DNA of 64,000 nt from Mediterraneibacter glycyrrhizinilyticus (GTDB lineage: Bacteria; Bacillota; Clostridia; Lachnospirales; Lachnospiraceae), in NCBI RefSeq assembly GCF_015560805.1, contig NZ_JADMSO010000003.1, positions 248,001-312,000 of the forward strand. The letters are read 5' to 3'. This document shows positions 1 through 8,252 of this stretch, one piece after another. A program made the position numbers and the translations under genes. Position 1 is the stretch's first letter. Every line of letters begins with the position of its first letter. Under the pieces are notes generated by a model that saw nothing but the letters and a program-made list of their open reading frames with translations, did not search any database and had not been told where the DNA came from.

Positions 1-675
1 GAAAAAACAGCGGGAGTGGTCTATTTCGCTTCTACATTATATCAAAGGGGTTCACTTCCACTGGAAAATGTAATTGCGATTGCAAAGAAATACAAAGTGC
101 CGGTTATCGTAGATGCTGCGGCGCAGCTTCCACCGAAAGAAAATTTGAAAAGATTTACAGAAGCAGGTGCGGATATGGTGATTTTCAGTGGAGGAAAAAC
201 CTTATGCGGTCCGCAGGACAGTGGTGTGATCTTTGGAACGAAACAGTGGATTGAAAGATGTATTCGCTTTGGCGCGCCGGAACATGGAATCTGTCGCGTA
301 TCAAAAACGTCCAGAGAGGCGATGGCAGGGTTGTATACAGCGCTTGAAAACTATGTACTTCAGGATGAAGAAAAAAGAGAATGTGAACTTCGCGAGATTT
401 TGAACAGGATTTCTGAAAAAATAGTAAAAACAGAACAGGAAATTGTGTTGAAAATTGTGGAACAAGGACCGGTAGGACAAAAATATCCCAGACTATTTTG
501 TTATCTTTCCGAAAAAAACAGTTCTGAAAAAATTGTAAGTTTTATGAGAAAAGAAAGAATTTACATAGGAGAAGACAGAATCAATAATGCGGTGTATATC
601 AGCCCTTTAAATTTATATAAAGAAGAGGCAGATGTAGTAGCAGATGTGCTTTGCAAAGCACTTGAAGCAGAATGA
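1..675 (+). CDS. SelA-like PLP-dependent lyase/transferase, 5' truncated by window edge
   Basis: The reading frame is open from base 1, so the gene begins outside the window; 224 C-terminal residues are visible. A segment reading VDAAAQLPP and then FSGGKTL is typical of the fold-type I PLP family related to selenocysteine synthase SelA, and the lysine of GGKTL is the probable Schiff-base residue. This subfamily includes D-glucosaminate-6-phosphate ammonia-lyase (DgaE) and EF0838-like proteins, which are usually found beside a deacetylase and an aldolase, as here. A role as an ammonia-lyase on an amino sugar acid is inferred from that context. It leads the visible part of the catabolic operon, 46 bp before the AGE epimerase gene. 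It is unlikely to make selenocysteyl-tRNA, because no selenoprotein machinery is nearby. Confidence 0.75.
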   Translation, partial: EKTAGVVYFASTLYQRGSLPLENVIAIAKKYKVPVIVDAAAQLPPKENLKRFTEAGADMVIFSGGKTLCGPQDSGVIFGTKQWIERCIRFGAPEHGICRVSKTSREAMAGLYTALENYVLQDEEKRECELREILNRISEKIVKTEQEIVLKIVEQGPVGQKYPRLFCYLSEKNSSEKIVSFMRKERIYIGEDRINNAVYISPLNLYKEEADVVADVLCKALEAE

Positions 676-696
676 AATATTTTTTTACCCTGGAAA

Positions 697-708
697 GTAA
701 ACGTTTAC
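697..708. promoter_or_regulatory. Perfect palindrome, candidate LacI-family/CcpA operator
   Basis: GTAAACGTTTAC is a perfect 12-base palindrome with the CG centre typical of LacI/GalR-family operators and of catabolite-responsive elements. It lies 13 bases before the AGE epimerase start and just upstream of its Shine-Dalgarno. I see no convincing promoter between the two genes, so it could act as a roadblock or serve an internal promoter. No regulator gene is in the window. Confidence 0.5.
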
Positions 709-721
709 AAAGAGGTGCGGT

Positions 722-1984
722 ATGGAAAAGAGTTTTTATGAAACACATAAAAATGAAATAAAGAAAATTGGAGAATCGGCAAAGAAACAGTTATTAGAAG
801 ACCATATTCCTTTTTGGGAACCAAGGGTTTTGGATCGGGAATATGGAGGGTATTTTAACTGTTTTGACAGAGAAGGAAAATTGATAAAAACAGTGAAACC
901 GGGATGGTTTGTTGGACGAGATATGTATAGCTTTGCATCATTGTATCGATTTATCCAGAAAAAAGAGACGTGGCTTAATATTGCAGAGCAAGGTTATCGT
1001 TATACAAAGGGGAGTTTTTATGCAGGTAATGGGCGGTTTCAAAAATTGCTTACAAGAGAGGGGAAAATTTTAGAAGGAACGACTTCTATTTTTACCGATC
1101 ATTTCGCGATAAAAGGTTTATATGAATATTTTAAAGTTGTACCGCCCGGGGAAGAAAAGCTTGCAAAGGTGCGGCAGTTGACAGATCAATTATTTCAAAA
1201 TGTAAAAGATGAACAGATTCTACAAAAAGAAGGAATCCGGGCAGGATGGCAGAAGCATGCAGTGAATTTTATGACATTATTGGTTGCATTGGAAAGTTTT
1301 GATTTATTTGGAAACCGATATGAAGATGTATTGAGAGAATGTGTCAGAAAATCGTTATATGAATTTGCGAATAGTGAATTGCAGGCTCCGCTGGAATATG
1401 TGAAGCAAGATGGAAGACCGGAGCTACTCGGAGAAGGAAGATTGGTAGATGCGGGACATGCGATGGAATCGTTATGGTTTGCAATGGAAGCCGGCAGTTT
1501 GTTAGACGAGAAATCATGGAAACAACGTGCAGAAGAGGTTTTGGATTGGGTGATTGAACGTTGTTATGATGAAAGTTACGGCGGATTTATCCAACATATC
1601 GATGTGGATGGAAAAACGCCGGAAGAACAATTTCTGGTAACGGATTATGAAGGAATACCGGCCGCATGGGATAGTAAAATCTGGTGGGTACAGGCAGAAG
1701 GTCTGAATGCGTTATTTATGAGTGCACTGTTGAATGAAAATGAAAAACATTTTGCTTACTTTAAGAAATTGTATGAATATACGGAGCTTTATTTCAGAGA
1801 TAAAAAATATGGGGAATGGTATTCAATTTTAAACCGGGATGGAGGTGTCTTATGCGATTGGAAAGGTTTTGAATTAAAAGGTCCATATCATATTACAAGA
1901 TGCTTAATGAAAATAAATCTTCTTGCAGAAAAGTATTTGAAATGTAAAGAAACCGAGAACGAAAAGGAGGAAAAATCAATATGA
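722..1984 (+). CDS. AGE family sugar epimerase/isomerase
   Basis: The 420-residue protein matches the N-acylglucosamine 2-epimerase (AGE) family, which includes GlcNAc 2-epimerase, cellobiose 2-epimerase and aldose-ketose isomerases sharing an (alpha/alpha)6 barrel. Supporting features are the N-terminal WEPRVLDREYGGYF segment, WFVGRDMYSFASLYR, the central GHAMESLWF and the C-terminal KGPYHITRCL histidine segment. The length is normal for the family. It follows the SelA-like gene with AGAGGTG as ribosome-binding site and overlaps the next gene by ATGA, so the two are translationally coupled. The exact substrate cannot be read from the sequence; the operon suggests an N-acylated or amino sugar, or a disaccharide. 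Confidence 0.85.
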   Translation: MEKSFYETHKNEIKKIGESAKKQLLEDHIPFWEPRVLDREYGGYFNCFDREGKLIKTVKPGWFVGRDMYSFASLYRFIQKKETWLNIAEQGYRYTKGSFYAGNGRFQKLLTREGKILEGTTSIFTDHFAIKGLYEYFKVVPPGEEKLAKVRQLTDQLFQNVKDEQILQKEGIRAGWQKHAVNFMTLLVALESFDLFGNRYEDVLRECVRKSLYEFANSELQAPLEYVKQDGRPELLGEGRLVDAGHAMESLWFAMEAGSLLDEKSWKQRAEEVLDWVIERCYDESYGGFIQHIDVDGKTPEEQFLVTDYEGIPAAWDSKIWWVQAEGLNALFMSALLNENEKHFAYFKKLYEYTELYFRDKKYGEWYSILNRDGGVLCDWKGFELKGPYHITRCLMKINLLAEKYLKCKETENEKEEKSI

Positions 1985-3237
1985 AAAAAAGAGTCGTAAA
2001 AAGATGGATGGCGGTAATGCTCGGAGCAACAATGATCGTATCTATGGCAGCAGGATGTGGAAAGGGCGAATCATCTACGGAAGAGAAGGATGGTGTGAAA
2101 AAAATTGAATGGTGGACACCAAACTGGGATGAAGTAGAGAGTAAAGAGATGGCAGCGGAATTTGAAAAAGAACATCCGGATATAAAAGTAGATATTGTAG
2201 TAACAGATTGGGATACTTATAAAAGTAAGATCACAACAGCGATCAGTACAGATAATGCACCGGAAGTATGTACAATGCTTTTAACAGACGTTGCGCCGTT
2301 TGCAAGTAAAGGTTTGTTAGAACCAATGGACGAATTAGGAAAAACGGCAGGAATTGATTTTGCAGATATTGTAGAACCGGCATTGGATACTACATCTGTG
2401 GACGGAAAAGCATATGGAGTTCCTTTCCGCTATGATGGTTCTGGAATTTACTACAATACAGATATGCTGAAAGCAGCAGGGTATGAGACATTCCCGGAGA
2501 CATGGGATGAAATGGTAGAAATGAGTAAGAAACTTTCTGTGGATGGCAAATATGGTTTTGCATGGCCGTTAGGAAATCAGGCAAATGCGGCGACTCGTCT
2601 GGTACAGCAGATGTACACATACGGCGGAGACGTATTGGATGAAGACGGAAAATGTATGCTGAATAGTCAAGAAGCAAAAGCTGCGCTTAAAAATATTGTA
2701 GATTCAATTCAGGAAGGTTATGCTTCACCGGGAAGCTCTGAATTTGATAATACAACAATGAGAGAATCTTTCGGACAGGGAAATCTTGCATTCATGCTGA
2801 CAGGTCCGTTTGATGTAGAGACATTGAAGACAGATTATCCGGAACTTAATTTTGCAACAGCTGTTATTCCGGGTGTTGACGGAATGGGAACAACAACAGC
2901 AAATGGTTGGTGTGTAGCATTGGCATCTAAGAGCGAAAATAAAGAAGCAGCAGCTGAATTTATGGCATATATCACAACACCGGAAAATCAGGCAAGACTG
3001 ACAGATTCTTTCCCGGCAAGCAAAACAGCAATGGAATATGAACAGTTTGCAACAGAAGAATTGAAGCCGTTTATGGATCAGTTGGACAATTCAAAAGCAG
3101 AGCCGGCATACGAAAGATGGTCAGAGATGGAGCCGATCATTTTCCAGTATATGCAAAATGCAGTGGCCGGAACAATGTCAGTAGATGAAGCTTGTGAAGC
3201 AATGGCAAAAGATATTGACGCATTACTTGCAAATTAA
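1981..3237 (+). CDS. Sugar ABC transporter substrate-binding lipoprotein
   Basis: This 418-residue extracellular solute-binding protein is of family 1 (MalE-like). It has a lysine/arginine-rich start, a hydrophobic signal segment and a lipobox SMAAGC, so Cys26 should be lipidated after signal peptidase II cleavage. The mature part opens with IEWWTPNWDE, as in carbohydrate-binding proteins of CUT1 transporters. It starts inside the stop of the epimerase gene and is followed by a hairpin and two permease genes. It should capture the operon's sugar at the outer membrane face and deliver it to the permeases. Confidence 0.93.
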   Translation: MKKRVVKRWMAVMLGATMIVSMAAGCGKGESSTEEKDGVKKIEWWTPNWDEVESKEMAAEFEKEHPDIKVDIVVTDWDTYKSKITTAISTDNAPEVCTMLLTDVAPFASKGLLEPMDELGKTAGIDFADIVEPALDTTSVDGKAYGVPFRYDGSGIYYNTDMLKAAGYETFPETWDEMVEMSKKLSVDGKYGFAWPLGNQANAATRLVQQMYTYGGDVLDEDGKCMLNSQEAKAALKNIVDSIQEGYASPGSSEFDNTTMRESFGQGNLAFMLTGPFDVETLKTDYPELNFATAVIPGVDGMGTTTANGWCVALASKSENKEAAAEFMAYITTPENQARLTDSFPASKTAMEYEQFATEELKPFMDQLDNSKAEPAYERWSEMEPIIFQYMQNAVAGTMSVDEACEAMAKDIDALLAN

Positions 3238-3241
3238 ATGA

Positions 3242-3263
3242 AGGGGAGGGAATTCCCTCCCTT
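3242..3263 (+). other. GC-rich intercistronic hairpin after the binding-protein gene
   Basis: A near-perfect palindrome (GGGGAGGG, AATT, CCCTCCCTT) sits directly behind the binding-protein stop codon without a U-tract. Such hairpins commonly stabilise the upstream message, so that binding protein is made in excess over permeases. That role is inferred. Confidence 0.6.
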
Positions 3264-3280
3264 AAGAGGCGGAGGTAAAG

Positions 3281-4153
3281 ATGAAAAAATTTTATTTGAC
3301 AAGAGATGAAAAGAAGGCGATTCCTTTTATACTTCCGGGAATTGCTGTAACAGCATTACTTATCATATATCCATTATTTTATATCATATCCATGAGTTTT
3401 AGTGAGAATGCGATTGGACAGAGCGGTTTTGCAGGTTTAACAAATTATCTCCGCCTGTTTAAAAATCCAATGTTTACATCTTCGATATGGAATACGTTGG
3501 TGTGGACATTGGGAACAGTGATACCGGCATTTCTGATTGGATTTATACTTGCACTTTTGATCAATCGAAGAGGAATGCGGATAAAAGGTGTATTTCGCAG
3601 TCTCATATTTGTTGCATGGATCATCCCGGGAGTTGTAAAAGCGACGGCATGGAAATGGTTGTTTACCACAGATGGAGGAATGATCAATCATTTATTGATG
3701 AGTATCGGAGTAATTGAAAAAGAGATTGCCTGGCTGTCTAGTCCTCAATATGCAATGTTGTCAGTGATCATTGTCCAGGTATGGGCATGTGCGCCATATG
3801 TTATGCTTATGATGACAGCGGGGTTGCAGCAATTACCGAGAGATCTGTATGAGAGTGCAGAATTGGATGGAGCCGGTTGGTTTAAAAAATTATGGTATAT
3901 TACATTACCGATGTTAAAAGATGTAAGTTTTATTTGTATTTTAATGTTGCTGGTATGGGCAATTAATGAATTTTCGCTGATATTCATTATGACATCAGGA
4001 GGACAGAATACAACAACGCTTTCGATCTTGGTATACAATCAGTTCCAGGTTCTCAATATTAATTCAGCTTCAGCAAGTGCTGTAATGCAGTTATTGATCA
4101 CAATGATTTTTGCAGCATTGTATGTGAAATTTGTCATTAAGGAGGAGAACTGA
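3281..4153 (+). CDS. Carbohydrate ABC transporter permease, MalF type
   Basis: This 290-residue integral membrane protein has about six hydrophobic segments, beginning near AIPFILPGIAVTALLIIYPL. The cytoplasmic EAA loop appears around residue 190 (YESAELDGAGWFKKLWYITLP), which is the docking site for the ATPase in CUT1 transporters. The stop overlaps the next start (TGATG), so it forms a translationally coupled pair with the MalG-type permease. No ATPase gene is in the operon, so a shared MsmK-like ATPase encoded elsewhere probably energises it, as is usual in Firmicutes. Confidence 0.93.
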   Translation: MKKFYLTRDEKKAIPFILPGIAVTALLIIYPLFYIISMSFSENAIGQSGFAGLTNYLRLFKNPMFTSSIWNTLVWTLGTVIPAFLIGFILALLINRRGMRIKGVFRSLIFVAWIIPGVVKATAWKWLFTTDGGMINHLLMSIGVIEKEIAWLSSPQYAMLSVIIVQVWACAPYVMLMMTAGLQQLPRDLYESAELDGAGWFKKLWYITLPMLKDVSFICILMLLVWAINEFSLIFIMTSGGQNTTTLSILVYNQFQVLNINSASASAVMQLLITMIFAALYVKFVIKEEN

Positions 4154-5004
4154 TGGATACGAAAAAAAAGAAAAAATGGCTGGAGCATACGGGAACTGTT
4201 TTGACATATATTATTTTAGGATTCGCAGTGATCGCAGCATTATTTCCGCTTGCATGGGTGGCAAGTACTTCTTTCAAACCCGGAAATGAGGTGTTTTCAA
4301 ATCCACCGTATTGGATTCCGAAGATGCCGACATTAAGCAATTATCTGCTAGTACTTACGGAAAGTTCGATTCCAAGAGCATTTTTGAATAGTACGATTGT
4401 TGGTGGGATCTCTACTGTTATTGCACTTCTTTTAGGTGGCAGCGCCGGATATGCGTTTGCACGATTCAAATTCAGAGGAAGCAAAGGACTCTCTCTTTTT
4501 ATGCTGATCAGCCAGATGCTTCCGCTAACAGTTTTGATGATCCCGATGTACTATATGGAAAATGCAGTGGGACTGGTAGATACAAAATTAGGGCTTGCGA
4601 TCGCGCATCTGGCAATCAGTATGCCGTTGGTCACATGGATGGCAAAAGGATACTTTAAGGGAATCCCGAAAGAAGTAGAAGAAGCAGCGGTGATGGATGG
4701 ATGTTCGACGACGCAGATGCTTTCTAAAATCGTGATCCCTCTTTTAAAGCCGGCATTGGCGGCAACCGGAATCTATGCATTTATTTCATCATGGAATGAA
4801 TTTGCAATAGCAAATGTACTTACAAGAAGTGAATCCAGCCGGACAGTTCCGTTGGCGCTGAGTGAATTTGCCTCTTTTTACAGGGTAGATTGGGGACAGA
4901 CAATGGCGGCTGCAATGTTGATCACAATTCCGATCATTATTGTATTTATGCTTGTACAAAAACAGTTTGTAGAAGGATTGGCGAGCGGTGCGGTAAAAGG
5001 TTAA
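4153..5004 (+). CDS. Carbohydrate ABC transporter permease, MalG type
   Basis: This 283-residue membrane protein is the second subunit of the sugar permease. It has roughly six transmembrane segments and an EAA loop near residue 175 (EEAAVMDGCSTTQMLSKIVIP), followed by the SSWNEFAIANVL segment characteristic of MalG-like subunits. The N-terminus is lysine-rich (MDTKKKKKW), which places it inside the cell. It is coupled to the MalF-type gene by a one-base overlap and has GGAGGAG as its ribosome-binding site. Confidence 0.93.
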   Translation: MDTKKKKKWLEHTGTVLTYIILGFAVIAALFPLAWVASTSFKPGNEVFSNPPYWIPKMPTLSNYLLVLTESSIPRAFLNSTIVGGISTVIALLLGGSAGYAFARFKFRGSKGLSLFMLISQMLPLTVLMIPMYYMENAVGLVDTKLGLAIAHLAISMPLVTWMAKGYFKGIPKEVEEAAVMDGCSTTQMLSKIVIPLLKPALAATGIYAFISSWNEFAIANVLTRSESSRTVPLALSEFASFYRVDWGQTMAAAMLITIPIIIVFMLVQKQFVEGLASGAVKG

Positions 5005-5039
5005 ATAAAAATATGAAAATATAAAAGGAGAAATAACAA

Positions 5040-5507
5040 ATGAGTGAGACAGGAAAAAGATTAGAAAATTTAGGAATTACGCTTCCGGTTAGAAACAGAA
5101 AGGGACAAGGTGTTGTAGATGCATGTATAAAAGGAGATCTTCTCTTTTTATCCGCACATTTTCCGGTAGATGCAGAGGGGAAACCTGTTTATCAGGGAAA
5201 GGTTGGCGCGGAAATAGATAAAGACACCGCGTATGAAGCAGCCAGACTTTGCGGATTGAATATGATCGCAACAATTAAAGATTATATCGGTGAATTGGAT
5301 CGGGTAGATTATTTTGTAAAAGCGCTTGGATTGATCAATAGTGCGGGAGATTTTTGCGAACAGCCGTATGTTATGAATGGATTTTCAGATCTTATGGTAG
5401 AAGTTTTTGGAAAAAGAGGTCAGCATGCACGTTCTGCAATGGGAGCATATGCATTATGGGAAAATGTTCCTGTCACAGTTGAGGCGATTGTAAAAATACG
5501 AAAATAG
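5040..5507 (+). CDS. RidA (YjgF/YER057c/UK114) family protein, first copy
   Basis: This 155-residue protein belongs to the RidA superfamily of trimeric enamine/imine deaminases. The C-terminal HARSAMG segment carries an arginine at the position of the substrate-binding Arg, and VTVEAIVKI retains the conserved glutamate region, so it may be catalytically competent. RidA proteins hydrolyse enamines released by PLP-dependent lyases, which fits the SelA-like enzyme of this operon. A second, divergent copy follows 15 bp downstream. The subfamily resembles the longer YjgH/Rid-like proteins rather than canonical 125-residue RidA. Confidence 0.88.
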   Translation: MSETGKRLENLGITLPVRNRKGQGVVDACIKGDLLFLSAHFPVDAEGKPVYQGKVGAEIDKDTAYEAARLCGLNMIATIKDYIGELDRVDYFVKALGLINSAGDFCEQPYVMNGFSDLMVEVFGKRGQHARSAMGAYALWENVPVTVEAIVKIRK

Positions 5508-5522
5508 CAGGAGGGATCATGA

Positions 5523-5993
5523 ATGGACAGTATTAATAGAATCATCGAAAATGGACAGGAAAAAGAACCTGTATATAAAAAGAAAAGAGGAATTGTCCTT
5601 TTAAGACAAACAGATGATCTGATTTTTGTTTCAGGACATGGACCGGAAGACCAGATTACCGGAAAAGCGCTTTTTTCAGGAAGAGTTGGTGAAGATTTAA
5701 CACTGGAAGAAGGATATGCGGCTGCAAGAGAGTGTGCGATCATCATACTGGGAGCGTTGAAAGATACTCTTGGAAGTTTGGATAAAGTGAAACGGATCGT
5801 GAAAGCATTCGGATTGGTGAACTGTGGAGAAGGTTTCACTGATGTTGAAAAAGTATTTGATGGTTTTTCAGATACGATTGCAGATGTACTTGAAGAGCGA
5901 GGGTATCATACAAGAACTGTGATGGGAACGAGGAATCTTCCAAATCATAATATTCCGGTTGAAATAGAAGTAATTGTGGAAGTAGAAAGCTGA
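5523..5993 (+). CDS. RidA family protein, second copy
   Basis: This 156-residue RidA-like protein is clearly paralogous to the preceding gene, with matching blocks such as AAARECA, DKVKRIVKAFGLVN, FSDTIADVLEERG and HTRTVMG. It keeps the Arg (TRT) and a Glu in IEVIVEV that correspond to the RidA ligand-binding residues. The two copies differ enough to suggest separate substrates or a hetero-oligomer, which is speculation. The ribosome-binding site is AGGAGGG. An ATG four bases upstream is out of frame and closes after five codons, so 5523 is the likely start. Confidence 0.87.
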   Translation: MDSINRIIENGQEKEPVYKKKRGIVLLRQTDDLIFVSGHGPEDQITGKALFSGRVGEDLTLEEGYAAARECAIIILGALKDTLGSLDKVKRIVKAFGLVNCGEGFTDVEKVFDGFSDTIADVLEERGYHTRTVMGTRNLPNHNIPVEIEVIVEVES

Positions 5994-5999
5994 TTTAGG

Positions 6000-7004
6000 A
6001 TGACTGAAAAATATTTTGTGGCAGCAGGATATGGAGATACGGGGCAGAGTTCCAATCTTATCGTATTGAAAATCACTGACAACGGAAAGATACAGATAAA
6101 ACAAGAGTTTTATTATGACGGCGGTCCTTCTTATCTGGTTGAAAAAGTTATATCTGACCATAGAAGCTGCATTTATGCTGCCTTTGAGAAAACGAATGAA
6201 ATTGTGAAATTTGTATGGGAAAACGGTATATTGACTGAAGAAAAGAGATTTCAGGCACCGGGAGAAGGACTTTGTCATTTATGTTTATCGGAAGACCGTA
6301 CTATGCTCTATGGAAGCTGCTATATGAGTGGAGACTATTTTGCTGTGGATACAGAGTTGTCACAATGTATTTGGATTAAGAAAGGACAGAAAGATTCGCA
6401 TGCACATTGTATTTACAAGGGAAAAGAAAACCGGATTTATCTGGTGGACTTAGGTTTATCCAGTGTGTGTAGACATCAGCAGAAGGAAAAGTCTTTGGGA
6501 GAATGCGATTTAAATTTTCCGATTCACGTAGGAGAAGGACCACGGCAGATATTACTGTGGAATTTGGAAAAGAATGCAGTTGTTATTAATGAAAGTTCAG
6601 GTACACTTTCTTTTTGGCAGATAAAACAGCAGGGAACTGAACAGAAGGCACAGCGAATATGTACGCGGAATACAACGAAGTATATAGGAAATAACGCGCC
6701 GGGAGATGCGGTCATCTGGAACGAGAAGATTTTATTTGTAGGAAACAGAGGCGCAGAAACAGTTTCGGCTTTTTCGCTGGAAAGATTGGGGGAAAAAATC
6801 GGTGAATGGGATTGCGGAGGAAAATTTCCTCGCGGACTTTTTGTTTCAGATGAAGGAGTCGCTTTGACATGCTGTCAAAAGAGTGGAAAACTTGTCAGTT
6901 GTCGATGGGATGAGGAGAAGGCGCAGCTAAATATCTGTGATTCCCTTAACCTACCGGGTGCAGCCAATGTGATTGAAATAACAGCAGAAGAGGAATGGCT
7001 ATGA
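6000..7004 (+). CDS. Lactonase family beta-propeller protein (6-phosphogluconolactonase-like)
   Basis: The 334-residue protein resembles the seven-bladed beta-propeller lactonases of the YbhE/Pgl family. It starts with AAGYGDTGQSSNLIVLKI, has blade-like repeats (GGPSYLV, GEGLCHLCLSEDRTMLYGSCY, GEGPRQILLW) and ends with a segment similar to RGLFVSDEG. Such enzymes open sugar-acid lactones. There is no signal peptide, so it acts in the cytoplasm. It overlaps the amidohydrolase gene by ATGA. Substrate identity is unknown; it would supply the linear sugar acid in the pathway proposed for this operon. Divergent members may have other roles. Confidence 0.75.
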   Translation: MTEKYFVAAGYGDTGQSSNLIVLKITDNGKIQIKQEFYYDGGPSYLVEKVISDHRSCIYAAFEKTNEIVKFVWENGILTEEKRFQAPGEGLCHLCLSEDRTMLYGSCYMSGDYFAVDTELSQCIWIKKGQKDSHAHCIYKGKENRIYLVDLGLSSVCRHQQKEKSLGECDLNFPIHVGEGPRQILLWNLEKNAVVINESSGTLSFWQIKQQGTEQKAQRICTRNTTKYIGNNAPGDAVIWNEKILFVGNRGAETVSAFSLERLGEKIGEWDCGGKFPRGLFVSDEGVALTCCQKSGKLVSCRWDEEKAQLNICDSLNLPGAANVIEITAEEEWL

Positions 7005-8218
7005 AAGATTATATTTTGAAAAACGGGAAGGTATATAATTCTCAAAGTCGGTGTTTTGAAGAAAAGAATATTGTAGTGTCAGAAGGAAAGATTACTGCAA
7101 TGGAGGCAGGGATTGAAAAAGAAGGCATTACGGAAATCGATTTGGAAGGAATGATCCTTTCCCCGGGATTGATCGATATGCATACGCACATATATCCATT
7201 ATGTGGATCATCGGAAGATACACTTCCGATGATTGACGGAGAAGCACACATGTTTCAAAACGGCGTGACAACCGCAGTAGATGCGGGAAGTTGCGGAAGT
7301 AAAGATTTTTTTGATTTTAAAGATCGCTTTATAGACAAATCAAAATTGCGGATTTTGGCATTTATCAATATTGCCCATGGAGGAATGGTCAGTCTGGCTT
7401 CTGAATTGGAACCGCGGAATTTTTATGTAGAAACAGCGGCTGCGATCGCAAGAGAAATCAAGGAAGTTGTAGGAGTGAAAACAGCACATTATCATGTGGG
7501 AAAACCGTTTGATGAGGAGCATCCGGCATGGGCTTCTGTGGATGCGGCAGTGAGGGCAGGCGAATTGGCAGGAAAACCGGTTATGGCTGATGTTCAACCG
7601 TATTTGCCGGGACGTTCCTATGAGGAACTGATCCTTCAACGACTCAGACCGGGGGATATTCATACGCATGTATATGCGCAGCAATTTCATATTTTGAATG
7701 AAAAGAATGAAATTCAAGAGTTTATGTTGGAAGCAAGAAAAAGAGGAACTCTTTTTGATTTGGGACATGGTGCGGGAAGCTTTTGGTTTAGGAATGCAAT
7801 ACCGGCATATGAGCAAGGGTTTTATCCGGATACACTTTCCACAGATTTATATCTGCACAATGTAAATGGTCCGGCATATGGTTTGTTGAATGTTATGTCA
7901 AAATATTTGAATATCGGAATGCCGTTAGAAGAAGTACTGTACAGAACGACAGCACGTCCGGCAGAGATTATCGGACATTCGGAGCTCGGAAAATTAGAAG
8001 TGGGAATGGATGCAGATATATCTGTTCTGAGAGTAAAAGAGGGTAATTTTGGATTTGCAGATAGCGGAAATGCACGAATGCAGGGAAAACAGATGTTAGA
8101 ATGTATGCTTACGATACGCGCAGGTGAATTTGTATATAATCCAATGGCTTATGGAATGCCGGATTGGAAGAATGCTCCGGAATCTTACCGGATTGCTCCG
8201 GGAGTGATTGAATTATAA
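7001..8218 (+). CDS. Amidohydrolase/deacetylase family metallohydrolase
   Basis: The protein of 405 residues is an amidohydrolase-superfamily enzyme with the metal-binding HTH motif at about residues 61-63 (GLIDMHTHIYP). A likely carboxylated lysine lies in VVGVKTAHYHVG, further histidines in DIHTHVYA and DLGHGAGSF, and an aspartate in STDLYLHN. It is most like the Atu3266/EF0837 group, whose genes often neighbour SelA-like and aldolase genes and which hydrolyse N-acyl or O-acyl groups. The start at 7001 is chosen because it overlaps the previous stop (ATGA) and is well spaced from AGAGGA; an ATG six bases upstream is too close to it. Removal of an acyl group from an amino sugar derivative is inferred. 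Confidence 0.88.
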   Translation: MKDYILKNGKVYNSQSRCFEEKNIVVSEGKITAMEAGIEKEGITEIDLEGMILSPGLIDMHTHIYPLCGSSEDTLPMIDGEAHMFQNGVTTAVDAGSCGSKDFFDFKDRFIDKSKLRILAFINIAHGGMVSLASELEPRNFYVETAAAIAREIKEVVGVKTAHYHVGKPFDEEHPAWASVDAAVRAGELAGKPVMADVQPYLPGRSYEELILQRLRPGDIHTHVYAQQFHILNEKNEIQEFMLEARKRGTLFDLGHGAGSFWFRNAIPAYEQGFYPDTLSTDLYLHNVNGPAYGLLNVMSKYLNIGMPLEEVLYRTTARPAEIIGHSELGKLEVGMDADISVLRVKEGNFGFADSGNARMQGKQMLECMLTIRAGEFVYNPMAYGMPDWKNAPESYRIAPGVIEL

Positions 8219-8252
8219 AAGAGATTGTCAGATTGGCAAGGAGGAACGGAAT

